Source: Pyxicephalus adspersus
Taxonomy: Eukaryota; Chordata; Amphibia; Anura; Pyxicephalidae
Direction of reading: 5' to 3'
Assembly: GCF_032062135.1 (NCBI RefSeq)
Contig: NC_092858.1
Coordinates: 121,671,066-121,735,065, forward strand
DNA: 64,000 nt
A program made the translations under genes and the position numbers. Under the pieces are notes generated by a model, which had not been told where the DNA came from, searched no databases, and saw nothing but the letters and a program-made list of their open reading frames with translations. Positions 46,830 through 59,400 of this stretch are shown here, piece by piece (position 1 is the stretch's first letter; each line of letters opens with the position of its first letter).

Positions 46830-49115
46830 TTTATTGGCCCATTAAAAACACTGTCAATAAATACAATTATGAAGAAAATATATTTACTTAGACTTCTGTT
46901 TAAAAGACTTATTTCTATATTTTTTATTTTCACATAATTTCATACCATTGATGTTTTATTAACACTTGATGTCAATGTTATTTATAAATCAATTAATTGG
47001 ATTTAATTATTAAAATATGATATTTAATTCATACAACATAAACTGTCATCTGTCATCCTTGCTGTAGAGAAACTGGAAGGACTGGAAGGATGGGTTTCCA
47101 TGAAGAATACAAGAGCCAAGAAGATGCAAACAAAAATGTTTTGGTCTTTTGGGTTTGACAATGCCCAGTGTCACTCAACCCTGAGGCCAGACTGTGAGTA
47201 AATGATGCCCCATGATGGGGCTTCTCTACAGTTATTAACTATATACATTTGGGGGGAGATTAGCTTCAAACACACTTGCTGAAGAGAGGTATGCAAATGT
47301 CAGAGCACCCTGCCCACTTTTATTTACAAAAACATCAAAAGAAAGCAATATTCCAGGGTTTTCATTGTCATCACCAATGACATAGAAAAAAACACAAAAT
47401 TTAGGCTTCTGGCTTTCTCTGTGGGTCCCATAGACTTCAACTTTGGGAGACCTCCTGGGCTCTGCCAACATATGGGCAGCATAAAACCTCCTCACCTTAG
47501 CCACCTGGACTCAGGCTGCAACCCCCCTCAATTCTCAAAGCCATTTTTTTAAAGGCCAAGTGCTTCAGACCAATTACCAATTCTTGGCATAAAAATGGAA
47601 TCGAGAGTGCCTGGCCCTGTCATTCCTTCCAGGACCCTTCAAGCCTGGATTTCAAATAAAAAGCTGCAAAAAACAGCAGTAATTACAGTCTTACACGGGC
47701 TCTTTAATCCCCTTCCAAGGTTAAATTGAGATGTTTGATGCCAAATATCTTCCAAATTCGGCATCACATATTTGATTCTACATACATATATATATATATA
47801 TATATATTGATATTGATATTATAGATCAGGGTGATGCAAAGCTTATTATGTGTAAACAAGACTAGAGCTCCACCTGATTGACTTTGCATATACCTAAACA
47901 TATCTATAAAATTGTTAATTATTTTAGTCCATAATAATAAAGAACATATGTACTAAGCCAGCATACATTCCCTTTAAAAGTAATAGATTCAATAAAAAAG
48001 CAGGAGGAAGGTACCAACATGGTGGTACAAAAATAATTTGCATGGTCCTTGTAAATAACAAACACTTTTATTTAAGCATGTTATATTTTAAAATCATCTT
48101 TAAAAGTATATGTTGTTGTAGTTCCCACAACAGTCTTCAGGTTTTTAAAGTTCATTTTTCATCAAAAAGATTTATATGGCCAAAGTTACTTTGTTTGGTT
48201 TCATTCTGTGATAATACTGTATTTATTAGAGCAAAACAGATGGTGACTCTAGTGATTGACTGCACTGTAGACATTGTATAGAGTAGTGAACTCCAGAACC
48301 TACTCTGTAAACCTGATGCCGTATACAAGTCAATTTGTTCTTTGTCTCGTTCTAACTATACTGCCAATCAAACTGATATATTAATAGGATTGAGGCCTTG
48401 CCTTTTAGATGAAGGTTATAGCTTTCTTTATAAACTTTCAAGTAAGTTAACTGTGCAGCTGAATACATTGAATGAGCAAGACTTCATTCTTTTAGAACAA
48501 AGAAAATAAAAATGAGTTAGGCAAACAATGACAAAAACAAAAAATGAAAAATTCTATCAATGGGCTACAGGGATCTTTGTACTGAGCCACAAATATTGTA
48601 ATATTAAGCACACGTAGGCCTTGTTTACTAAAAACTTATTTTTTTATGTTATTAGTCAGTCCAATACATGATGGATTTTATTTATTTCTATGGATTATTG
48701 CAGTTCAGAATTAGCCCCTATGAATAAGAACTTTATATTAAATAAACATGAAAAACAATAAATATCAATTAAAAATGAATAAATTATTTAAAAAATGCAA
48801 GATAAATAAATGTATGCTAAAAAATGATTGCGAAGTTTGCATTTACAGAAAACTAACTTGGGAGCAGACATGTAAAAAAACACATTCTGTTGTTCCATTT
48901 CTCTTTTAACAGAAGACCTTAACCTCAAGCCAGAAAGAGCGGGAGAGAAACAAAAAGGAGAACAGTGAAATCAGTAAAATGAGGCAGCTAGCAGGTGATA
49001 GAACTGCCAAAAGTTGTTTCAAATGTGGGTAGCAGACTCCTTATGTTGACAACACTAGAAGTATCTTCTGATTGTTGCTCTCCTCCACTTGCTGGCTTTA
49101 TTGATGTCAATAACT
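46830..49115. other. AT-rich intergenic DNA
   Basis: No gene assigned. An 89-codon minus-strand frame (47235-47504) has even composition but no domain I recognise. An (AT)n tract lies at 47782-47808. Confidence 0.5.
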
Positions 49116-49119
49116 TCTG

Positions 49120-49325
49120 TTAAAGTGGACCTATCACCACAATTTTAACTTTTTATAAATAGATGGAGGTAAAGACAAAATGAGCCTCCTGGGATATGTA
49201 AGTCACCAGTCGGAGGTGGCTTCCGGCCGCTCCTTTTGTGCATGCTCGCATCCGGCACTTCCTCTGTCCCGGGACGAAGGAAGAAACCAGGATGACACAG
49301 TACTTAATGGAAGATAGCTCCAGGG
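49120..49325 (+). mobile_element. Left part of a TTAA-flanked MITE
   Basis: Opens TTAAAGTGGACCTATCACCAC, the complement of the terminus at 16600-16622, and runs into a GC-rich middle (ggtggcttccggccgctcc, tgtcccgggacgaagg). The right terminus is lost where the LINE relic begins (about 49335). Confidence 0.6.
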
Positions 49326-49334
49326 GGATTTGTA

Positions 49335-50345
49335 TTAGTAAGGCAAGTTCGAAAAAATGGGTTTTGAGTGCTTCTTTAAATGAGCAGAAAGTAGGAGCAA
49401 ACGGAATAGGGCAAGGAAGACCATTGGAGCCATGCGTGTGATGGGGTTATGAGTGAGGAAGTCAGTAGTAGGTCATTGAAGGCGCGAAGAGACCGGCTAG
49501 TGGAGTAATTTTTTTACCAGGTCAGAAAGGTAAGTGGGACAAGAACGGTGGAGCAATTTGAAGGCAAAGCACAGAAGCTTGAATTTGATTCTAAGGTGAA
49601 ATGGAAGCCAATGAAGAGAACAACAAAGAGAGGCAGCAGGAGAAGAACAGTGGGAAGGATGGATGAGTCTGGTTGCAGCATTCATAAAAGATTTGGAGGA
49701 GGGAGTCGGGTTAGTTGAGTACCAGAGAGGAGGAGGTTACAGTAGTTCAGACGAGAGATGATAAGAAGTTTGGTGGTCTCTGGGGACAGGAAGGGATGGA
49801 TTTTGGAGATGTTGCGCAGGTGAAAGTGACAGGACCTGCAAATGTTCTGAGTATGCGGGGTAAATTAGAGGGCAGAATCAAAGGTAAAGCCAAGACAACG
49901 TGCCTGAGGGGGGGGGGGGGGGGGGAGAATAACAGAATAAAAGTGATGAGTTTGGTTTTATCCAGGTTCAGTTTCAGAAAACTGTCAGACATCTATGACA
50001 AGATGGCTGACAGGTAGCATAAAACCTTTTCCAGGACTGAGGCAGACAAATCTGGGGTGGACAGATAGATTTGAGTGTCGTCAGCATACATATGGTACTC
50101 TAAAGCAAAGGAGGCTATGAGACTATTCGAGAGAGGAAGTGTAAAAAGAAAAGAGAACCGGTCAAAGGACTGAGCCTTGGGGAACACCAATAGGGAGGAG
50201 AGTAGGAGAGGAGGAATTACCATTGAAAGAAACATAAAAGGAGCAGTCTGACAGGTAGAAAGCAAACCAAGAGTAAGCAGTGTCACTGATACCAATGAAG
50301 TGCATGATTTGTATTAGAAGGAGGGGGACCAACAGTGTCAAAAGC
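49335..50345 (-). pseudogene. CR1/L2-type LINE, reverse transcriptase to C-terminus
   Basis: Minus-strand blocks run in order from right to left. RT region IMHFIGISDTAYSWFAFYLS and GVPQGSVL (50160-50320); HMYADDTQIYLST with the catalytic YADD (about 50050-50095); SDSFLKLNLDKTKLI (49940-49990). C-terminal thumb and post-RT blocks include SLHWLPFHLRIKFKLLCF and HRSCPTYLSDLVKKLL (49497-49620), and an eroded KKALKTH-type terminus (49340-49490). A poly-G/poly-C run (49908-49926) and several frame changes break it. It lacks the N-terminal APE endonuclease, so it is 5'-truncated. The reverse transcriptase would copy the element at its target site. The 49335-49500 block matches 4900-5090. Confidence 0.9.
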
Positions 50346-50601
50346 AGAGGAAGGATCAAGGAGAAGGAGGATGGAAAAGTTTGCCTGACTAGAGAGGGGC
50401 AAGGAGAGAGTTGGTGCCCCAGTAATCGGTTAATCTTTTGTAGACAAGGTGTTCAAAAAGTTTGGAAACATATGGGAGAAGGGAGATATGACGGTAGTTA
50501 GAAGGTATGGAGGGGATCTAACGAGGATTTCTTCAGAATAGCATAGTATATAGTATAAATATAAAACTTACTTTAAAAGTAACAACTATTGATAAGGGTT
50601 A

Positions 50602-50909
50602 GGCTACGTACACACATCAGATGATTCTCGTTGGACGAGACCATGTGTACAGCGGTTGTTCCACGTCATTCAAGGATCGGTCCTGGTGGATCCACGAACA
50701 ACGGAAGACAACCAACTGCAATGGAAGTGAAGGGAGTACAGCGGGGTGCTGCTCGCTCATTATTCCCCCTCCCCACTCTATAGAACAGATTTGTGCTCTA
50801 TGTACAGCGCTCGTTTATTCATCTGTCAGTCTTTTGTCATTGGAAAAAATCATAATCATAAGATCGTTTCCAACCAAATTCTACAAAATTCTGACTTGTA
50901 TACATAACC
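50602..50909. mobile_element. PIF/Harbinger-like MITE, 308 bp, TTA duplication
   Basis: Starts ggctacgtacacacatcag and ends gacttgtatacataacc, which are imperfect inverted repeats, with TTA on both sides (50599-50601 and 50910-50912). The next arm blocks (gatgattctcgttgg / ccaaccaaattctac) also pair partly. The middle (gggagtacagcggggtgctg, tgtacagcgctcgtttattc) reappears in degenerate form at about 53750-53860. Non-coding. Confidence 0.75.
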
Positions 50910-50929
50910 TTAGTCTGTATAGACAGAGA

Positions 50930-52290
50930 TAAGCAGCCCTGCTACCTAAAGGGAAGTGGTTGTAGAGGTCCCCTGGGCCCCCAATCAAAGTGTTTTCCCA
51001 TTGTTTGTACTCACCATGAATACATCTTATTACCATGAGCTTAATTATGCAGATGCCCTACCTGCTGCATCTTTAAAAGTTTTTTATTCTAGTGTTTCAT
51101 AAATTTTTGTAATGCGTCTGCAAGGATTGGAGTCAATTGCAGCCAAAGGAGCATTAGTGAGGTCAAGTACAAAAGATAAATAAGGCAATCAATTACAACT
51201 AATTACAATTTGAACCAATTGTGTTCAACTGGGTAGACGTGTCTTTCTTAACCAGTTTTTGGACTGGCTTTGTGAACCTGGGTATAGTAATGATGGGATG
51301 GAAAATGGCCATCTCCATACAGTTGACAATTGTCTAAAAGTCTTTTTATGTTATATCATTAACAGCATTGTTAACTGGAAACGCCTGAACTATCTATTTA
51401 TATACTGTATATATTGCTTCAGTTTATGGTTACCATAATCCTTATGAGAGCTCTTACAATAGTTGCATTTACTGTGGAGTCTCTCACCCTTTACCCTCAT
51501 GTCATGACATCCTGTTTGAGTACATCTTTTTTTCAGCACTATGCTTCCCCTTGGGATTTCTTAACACATTTCATGATGTCTATGCACCATCCTTTTCTCA
51601 CCTTTTAGCCATTTACATTACATGTTTCAGTCATAAGGTTGATTTATGAAAGCTTGGTTCTTTGACTTTGTACCTCCTTTTGGGTGCAAAATGGAATATA
51701 GCCAATAAACATGCTAAGGTGTTAACCCTTTTACTTTCAGGTCCTTTGGCAGCAGTCAAGCTTGGATAAATTGTATTTGGTTTTACCATTACAACCATTT
51801 TATTATTTGGGTTTATTTCACATGCTTTGTTCCAGGCTCTGCATTTTTATAATCAAATCTGGGCTGTCACTATTACTGATGAGGGGAATGCATTGGCTAA
51901 GACACTGAGTTATTATGGGTCACTTTTAACCTTATAGCCATTGCAAAGAGATTGAGATTAGATATTATCAGAATGTTTATTATTGCAGAAGAAATGAGGA
52001 ATAACTTCCAAGGCAAAATGGAAATTTTTAAAGCAAATTAAAATGTTCATAGGCAAAAAGTATGTCGTTTGTCTGACACATTTGAGTGCTGTAATATGTG
52101 TACTATTGTTATATAAAAAATATTTATATAAAGTCGCTTACAATAAATATTTAGGTAACACACCCATAATAAATAAAGTGTCTTAAAAATTTTCATCTTC
52201 TGTGTTTTTTTTTTTTTGTTTTAGTGTGAGTGGTGTACCATGAACTTTATTTTTGTTATTTTGACACTGATTTTTGTTCTGCTTCTTCTT
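50930..52290. other. AT-rich intergenic DNA
   Basis: No gene or confident repeat recognised. Confidence 0.55.
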
Positions 52291-52296
52291 CTTCCT

Positions 52297-52378
52297 ATTA
52301 TTATTATTATTATTATTATTAATAAATAGGATTTATTTAGCACCAACATATTACACAGCGCTGTACAACAAATAGGGA
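52297..52378 (-). mobile_element. LINE 3' tail fragment
   Basis: (ATT)n followed by ggatttatttagcaccaaca and ttacacagcgctgtaca: the reverse of the CR1/L2-type LINE terminus at 44720-44772. Confidence 0.8.
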
Positions 52379-53042
52379 ATGTTTAATGATTGATTTAACT
52401 GCTTCCCAAGATACCTAATTACTTTACTACAGACTGGTAATTTCCATTTAACAAATTGTATGACTTTGTAAAACAATTGATGTCATGGGTTATCAATTAG
52501 ATGTATAATATTTAAAGGAAGTAAAAAAAATCAGTTATTTTTTGTTTTCTTCTTTCTTTGTAATGGTGGATTTGCTGTTTTCACTTTGACATGAAAGCGT
52601 CTATTTCTGTTGATCCTTGCCAAAATAACAAAATAAATATACTGATTTATTATTCTATGGAAATAGAATTATATTCAAAAGACAGCCTGAACTTAATTAA
52701 AGAGTAATGTTACCTAGAAGCAAATGACTTCTAAAGTTAGGTAGAAAATCATTTAAACAAGTCATTTGCATATGAACATATGAAGCTGTTTTTATTATGT
52801 ATCAGAATAGCACAACTCACTATATGAATTAACTTGTTCCTGCTTTGTAGCTAAACATAACTGATCATGCTTTCCAAAATTAATTAGATTTGTAGGAGTA
52901 AATTTCATCTTAATAAGTATTGTAAAAAAAAGTAAAAAGAAACTTCTAAACAAAAACATGGGAGGAAAACAGAATCACACAACAAAAAAAACAATCAAGG
53001 GAGGAAACTAGTGATTTTGGTGGGTTTGGCACAGGGCATGCT

Positions 53043-53243
53043 GGGCCTGATTTAGTATAGGCAGGAGAGAATACACTTTCATCTGTGAAGTTGGGTGATC
53101 TAGCAAACCTGGAATGGATTTCTTCAAAGTCATTTGCTAGCAAATGTTTTGAATCCTAGACCAGATCCAGGTTTGCTGTATCACCAAGCTTCACTAATGA
53201 AAGTGTATAATCTCCAGCCTTGGAGAGCTTTAAAAATCCAGCC
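53043..53243. mobile_element. Palindromic MITE, near-complete copy
   Basis: Nearly the whole 200-bp segment folds on itself. gggcctgattta at the left faces an eroded gagctttaaaaatccagcc at the right; tacactttcatctgtgaag faces cttcactaatgaaagtgta; agcaaacctggaatgg faces gatccaggtttgct; and the centre is catttgctagcaaatg (about 53130). This is the best-preserved guide to the family also found at 1628, 16690, 18416, 22240 and 55160. Confidence 0.85.
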
Positions 53244-53567
53244 AAATGGTTCTGGGGAGCTGGCTTATACATATATATAACATATAATAAATATATAATA
53301 AAAAATACTAAATCACCCTATTTCAATCCACCCTAATTACAGCAAAATTGAGTTTCTAGCTGGCTAAAACCATATGTAAACATCACAAATCAGATTGGAT
53401 ACATTTTTATTGGGGATTGCCTTGATTTAACAAAAAACAAAATAGTTACCATGGTACTAATGTTAGCAACCCTTTTTCAAATGTAATCTTTTAGACAAAT
53501 CAGAAACAAACTTGAGTAACTTAAAACCTCTATAACAATGCATGGACACAAAATCTCATGGACTCAA

Positions 53568-53910
53568 ATGTATACACACTACATAATTGTCGCCAGTGGT
53601 AAACACCCATGATCATGTTAGACAAAAAGCTAGCATTTGTACATCACTGCCCCAACACCATTAGTGCCCTCTTTCATGGGACATGCCAATAGTCCTCCCT
53701 GCTCAGTCGTTTAGTGAAGTGCCACATCAGATCAATAAATGACCAGGCTGAGACAACCGCATCCATTTTCTATTGAGGAGGACACAGTAGGGTGCCTCTT
53801 GCTCATTCTCCTCTCTCCATAGAACTAAACAGTACTGTCTGTGCAGTGCTTGTTTCTTCCGCTGTCACTGAAAACGATAATGAAAGATTTTCCAGCATTA
53901 GAATTTGGAC
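53568..53910. mobile_element. Degenerate Harbinger-like MITE copy
   Basis: Begins tgtatacacactacataatt and has the middle block acacagtagggtgcctcttg and tgtgcagtgcttgtttcttc found in the 50602 element, followed by cgataatgaaagattttcc. The ends are too diverged to show a duplication. Confidence 0.5.
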
Positions 53911-54114
53911 ATCTGAACACCAGTACAGGCAGGGTTACCTCTGAAACCCTTATGTATCTACAAAAAAGGGATGTCTTTATTGTGTTAATGTTAGGCCATC
54001 ATCATAGTGGGGTGAACAAGCTGTTAGCAAAGACTATTTACAATATGTCTAGTTGTAAAGATTCACCAGTAGTGTTGGTGTGTTATAGTAGTGTTATATT
54101 TGACCCAAAAATGT

Positions 54115-54790
54115 AAGTTCGAATTCGGGCCGACCCAACTCGAAAAACTTTTTCCGAATTCGTGTTTAAAAATATGTTTTAAAGAAAAGGCGAACTCCAG
54201 ATAAATTCTCAATAGAGTTTCTCCATTGAGAGTTCATCTGAGTTCAGTTCCCACAGTCACTGGGCTGTACTTATCATTGATAAATACAGACCGGGGAGCA
54301 TGGAAATTTGCGGTCACAGCTGATAGGAGGCACCCGAATGCTTTCAATCAGCTGTGACTGCAGATGAACTCTCAATGAAGTTTCTCCGTTGAAAGTTCAT
54401 CTGCAGTTAATTAACCTCTAGTGCCCAGGGATCGCAAACAGGAGGATTCCCTTGCAGCCCTGGAGGATTCTCCATTGAGAGTTCATCTGAGTTCAGTTCC
54501 TACGGTCACTGGGCTGTACTTATCACTAATAACTTTGCGGTCACAGTTTATTGGAGGAGGCAAGTGTGTGTTCTTGGATATGGATTCTTTATCCAAGAAC
54601 ACTGCAAAAGCTAGGGCCAGGGCTGCAAAAAGCAATTAGCTCTGCTCCTATGATTGCTTTTGCAGTTCTACACAGTCCCGAAAAAAAGACTTTATTGGTA
54701 TTCGAATTTGGCGTTTGGTCACCCGAAAAGTAGCGGGCTGTTCAATCGAATAGCTGCTGAATTGAACACTCAGCTGTTTGACCAACACTT
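54115..54790. mobile_element. Foldback-rich repeat with internal 65-bp direct repeats
   Basis: The left terminus region has gttcgaattcgggccgac and the right gtattcgaatttggcg, an approximate inversion. Inside, the block from tctccattgagagttcatct through gtcactgggctgtacttatc occurs twice (about 54219-54280 and 54470-54532), and gatgaactctcaat / attgagagttcatc form inverted pairs. A truncated ctctagtgcccaggg block (54416-54432) is the terminus of the 33972 foldback family. Non-coding. Confidence 0.6.
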
Positions 54791-54837
54791 TACACCAGTG
54801 TAGCAGCAAGCCATTGCTTACTAGAATGTCTGTTGTT

Positions 54838-55121
54838 TTAAAGAGGAAAATGCCATTGAAAGGAAGAGGGAGAGCCAGTGAGATTGGAAATTTTTTTTTC
54901 ATACATCACCCGATCCCGTGCCTGGGTCGGTTGATGTAGGATGAAGAACCCGGAAGAGAAGATAAAGATGGCGGTGCCCGGAGCGCCGGCTCCAGGACGA
55001 ATGTTGGGACGATGCAGGACCAGATGCCAGATACCCCCGGAGTGATCAGACTGCCCTGCAGGATTGAAGGTAAGTGTTTTTTGTTTTGTTTCTTTGGTTT
55101 TTGAGTTTAGGTCCTCTTTAA
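54838..55121. mobile_element. TTAA-flanked MITE, 284 bp
   Basis: Left end TTAAAGAGGAAAATGCC (54838) and right end GTCCTCTTTAA (55111-55121) are inverted, sharing TTAAAGAGGA. The interior is GC-rich (cccggagcgccggctccagg). The right arm words ggtaagtgttttttgtttt and ttttgagtttaggtcctc recur in decayed form at 210-262. TTAA termini imply a piggyBac or Kolobok-type transposase in trans. Confidence 0.75.
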
Positions 55122-55159
55122 GTGCGTAACAAACTTGCCATACATGAAATAGATTCATA

Positions 55160-55380
55160 GGGCCTGATTTAATAAAGCTCAAGCCTGGAGAGGATACACT
55201 TTAAACAGTGAACTTAGTTGATTCAGCAAACCTGGAATAGATTTCTTAGAAGTCCTTTGCTATTTATTAGCAATTGTTTTCAATCCTGGACCAGATCCAT
55301 TACAGGTTTCCTGCATCACCCAGGTACACTGATGAAAGTGTTTCCTCTACAGGCCTGGAGAGCTTTAATAAATCAGGCCC
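55160..55380. mobile_element. Palindromic MITE, complete copy with both termini
   Basis: Starts gggcctgatttaataaagct and ends agctttaataaatcaggccc, exact complements, with further paired blocks inward (gcaaacctggaatag / attacaggtttcctgc; ctttgctatttattagcaat at the centre near 55265). About 221 bp, non-coding, and the clearest terminus pair of this family in the window. Confidence 0.9.
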
Positions 55381-55837
55381 ACAGTCCTTCCTAGTTTGAA
55401 ATAATTCTCATGAACACCATATGGATAGTGTATTGTCTTCAGTTTCGAAATTCTTTCCAACAGGTTACTTAAAATTATTTTTTTATTACATGAGGTCACA
55501 ACTATGTCTGTAGCAATAACATTGTCCCAATATTTCCATGTGGTAAACAGGTATTTAAAAAAATCAGAGAGAAATCGTATTAAGATTTTAATTATGCCAG
55601 GCCATTAGAGGATATATATTATATATTTCTAGAAAAATAAATATTCAGTATATCTTTCCAGCATATCCAAACTTTCTATATTTTATTTCATTATTTGATG
55701 CAAGTGCATTCTCAACACTGTTGATTTCCTTTTGTCCCCCATATCAATGAATTAGTAATTTATTAGAGAAAGATGGTGAATAAAAATTGACAATTACCAG
55801 AAATTGTAATTTTTTTATTTTAATAATCTATTTTCTT

Positions 55838-56442
55838 TTAACCTCCTTGCCGTTAAGCCCGACCTTCGTACGGGCTCAAAAAAGTTGCTCTTTTCATTAA
55901 GCCCGAGATTTTCCGTCCATTAAAATCCCCACTTACCCTGGTAAGTGGGGATTTTAATGGACGGAAAATCTTGGTCCCCCTGTGCTCATCCAGCGTCGGG
56001 TTCCTGTTCCAGCGTCGTCCTCCGTCGATCGTCGTCCGTCGGTCTCCGTTTCCAGCGTCGGGTGCCTTCTCGTATACCAGCGGGACCAGGTAGGAAGCCA
56101 GCCGGCATCTTGTGTTCCGCTGGCCGGAACATCCAGCGTCGTTCTCGTTCCAGCGCCGGGTGATCTCTGAAACAAGAAGCCGGCCGGCGGAGGAAAAAAA
56201 CAGCCGGCCCGCTTCTTGTCCGTGCGTGCGTGATGACGTCGGCGCGTGTGCGGGAAATTCAAATTGAAACTCATTCATTCATTTTGTATTGGATTGAATA
56301 CAGGAGTTTGTATTCAATCCAATACAAAATGAATGAATGAGTTTCAATTAAAAATAAATACAAAGTATGTATTTTGTACATGAAAACCTGTAACACTTTT
56401 GGTACAGAAATCCAGACCTCAGTGTAACGCCCAGGTGGTTAA
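55838..56442. mobile_element. TTAA element, 605 bp, CpG-rich with two perfect hairpins
   Basis: Left end TTAACCTCCTTGCCGTTA; right end TAACGCCCAGGTGGTTAA; the TTAA lies at 55838-55841 and 56439-56442. The interior 55975-56250 is strikingly CpG-rich (ccagcgtcgtcctccgtcg, gatcgtcgtccgtcgg). Two exact palindromes sit inside: 55906-55971 (31-bp arms, 4-nt loop) and 56262-56349 (40-bp arms, 8-nt loop). The overlapping open frames on both strands (55853-56278) follow from CpG richness. A terminus of the same type is at 28538-28553. TTAA targeting suggests piggyBac or Kolobok mobilisation. Confidence 0.8.
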
Positions 56443-56449
56443 ACACACA

Positions 56450-59400
56450 TAAAACACACATAAACTGCATTTATGTACACTGAGTGGTGTCAGCCCTGCT
56501 CAGATTTCTTCCTCCAAACCTTCAACACTCCTCAATATTACAACATAGATCTGGGAGGGCTAATTGGCATTATCAAATACTTGTCAGACCAAAAGGCAGC
56601 ATGTATAAGAAGTTCATTGTTTACATATACATTAATGTCTTTTTTGTATTGGTGTCCTCCTGCTGGTGTCAGACCAGCTGCAATTTTTAATGAAAAAAAA
56701 AGCCAGTGAGATGATTTGTAACTATAGTTGCATTATACACCAAAAAGGAAAGGAACCAAGTAAAGAAATAGTTTATCCCTTATCTTATTGCAGAAATCTC
56801 CTTGTGTTCGTTTTCTATTTTCTAATTTTTGCAGTATTAGGTGTATTTACTAGTGTACATACTCTTGTCAAATATAGCAGGTGATTTTAGTGTGGAGAAT
56901 ACCAAATTATTATATACATTTAAATATATACAACCTCTTTTTAGGGCAAAGCCTAAACCTTTTTTAAGGTCAGTTTACAAAAGTCCAGCATCTGCAATTG
57001 TAGACATGTTTGGTATTCTGCCTCCAGTTTGGTATGCTGCAAGCCAGAAAAGTTCTGTAATAGTTGCAATTCATAACTGTACATTATAATTTATACTACA
57101 ATATTAGGTGCTGCACTAACATCTCTTGTACAAGAACTTCAAGTCACTGTTTACTTTCTAAAATTTTTAGAATGTTTAGTTTGAAGTGTGGAGTTAAGTT
57201 TGGAGATGGAATGAATCCTCTATGGAGATGTGACAAATAAATCCAAACACAACAGAAAATCCTAATGTACTTAAATTATTCACTTAGTGATATGCCTGGT
57301 ATGAATTTATGTACAGTGGTGCTCCCCTGGACTAATATATTACCTGAATGTAAGTGTAGAAATGTTTGAATGGCATTGACAATGTCAACACAGTCAGATG
57401 CAATCCCACAGGGCTAAGAGTGGGACTTTCACTCTAAATAAATAAAACACATTAAAGAATTATTAGACCCCTAGCCTAAACCTAACTGCTTTGCATATAA
57501 AGAATAGGTGCATTTTTATAAACGTAAGCATAGCAAAATGAATCCTGAAATGTGAGTTTGCCACTACTAGGACATCTTCTGAAAATGTAAGTTGCCTTGT
57601 TGTTGTTCCTCAGGTTGGACCTGGAACAAGATTGCAGATAAGAAAGTATGAATTTCTGATCTGCATTCTTGCAGGTCCCCAAGACCCACTGACCCAAAAG
57701 ATCCAAAAGATCTGGGCTATCCAACATAGCATGTGGGGAGGTAAATTATTATTATTTTTTAAATAGTATTTGTATGATGGTGCTTTTCCAGAAGTGTGTG
57801 AAATGTGTTACATGACATCACATGTCCTAAAAAGTTACAGAAACCACTGAATCAGCATTAGCTTGGTCGGTATTATTTTCAGAGGAGAGGTCAAATAGCA
57901 ATCGCTATAACCTATTGCATACACACATAACATTGTTTGCTGGTTAAAAATATTAAAAAAAAATTGTAATTAATTGCTATAGTTTACTGATTCTTGCACC
58001 ACAATATAGTTTTTTAACACTGCTTATACAAAATGCCTAAAAGTGCAGTGTGAGCTGTTTGCCATGTACAGAATAAAATTATTTTCACAAAATACTTTAT
58101 AAAGTGCAAAGTTTAAACACCAGGTGGCACTGTTAAATTAAAATTTCTGCTGGATAATTCTAAGCAAAGTAATAACAAAAAAATTGGGCGAGACTCTAAA
58201 TATTAATAGTAAAAATGAAATCCCTCCTTGTTCTTTCAATTAGTTATTAGATTTTTTTTAATATGGCATGTATCAATTCTTCTAATATGGATAAATACAA
58301 TTGAAAATATTAGCTTATTTGTTTAGATTTATTTAAATTATATAAAAAATGTTATGCTTTACTAATAAGTTTGGAGAATCTTTATTGTAAACAAAAGGTT
58401 CGAATGCCCCGGCAGATATATGTATCAATTAAATATACTAAATGTCAGCATGCACGCTTCGTTAAAGCTAAACTCTTGACCTGGTATCAGCCACTTGCAG
58501 TTCCTGTTCAACAGGGCTGGAGTGTGAAAGCAGCAGTAGAAGCCAAACTGTTCAGTTTTTTGTTGGATACCCAAACAGTTTAACAGGTAATTATCTAAAT
58601 GATTGAAATTCTAGTTTAGTTTGTTATTGCATGTTTAATACTTAGCAATCTTTCCTTCTCTCTGTGAAAGAAATAGGCACATATACTAAGGAAAAGTAGT
58701 TAAACAGGTGATTTTTTTGGGGGAAAAAACTGCAGGAAAAAATATATGCAGTCATAAAGAATAGAAAAGTAATTAGAGAAAGAAATGCTTTATTTGTGAA
58801 AAGGTTGTTTGCTCATTCTCCAAAATTATTTTAGAAGGAATAAATGGGGGCCCAAATCCCTGGGAAAGGAGCTCTGGATTGCTTGGAAGTATGGTATTTT
58901 TTATGTTCCTGTCCCCAGCCATAATGAATAAATAATCGGTAGGTGTCCCAAATCAATTATTGGGCCAAAACTAGGTCCCTAAATATGCTAAATGTGCTGC
59001 ACCTTGGACTCGTCACTTGTGCAGCAAAATTCACAGCTTAATGGCCTCTAATTATATAACAAAGAATCTGACATTCCTTCAAACATTCCCTGGTGGGAAT
59101 CAATTACTGCCATTGAAACACATGAACCTGGAAGATTCCCACATGCAATGTTTATGGGAATGTCTGTGTTTAGCTAAACCTGTCCTAAATTCCTGGTTAA
59201 AAGGGCCTAAAATGCTATATTATGCAACTGGATGCTGGTTTGTTATACCTAAATTTGACTAAGGTTTGCTTTACCTGTGACAATTTAGACCCTGGAAATC
59301 AATAATAATAAACAAAATCTTTGATTTAGTTTTCCCAGCCATTCATCTTGGCCCTTTATTTAGTAAAAAAAAAAAAAAAATAATTTGTTATTGGTAAATT

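Noticed and set aside
47045..47235. Short inverted ends ctgtagagaa / ttctctacag about 170 bp apart
   Set aside because: Only 10 bp of complementarity, with no flanking duplication found; could be chance.
55853..56278. 141-codon minus-strand open frame with overlapping frames on both strands
   Set aside because: Contained in the CpG-rich TTAA element and spans a perfect hairpin; best explained by composition.
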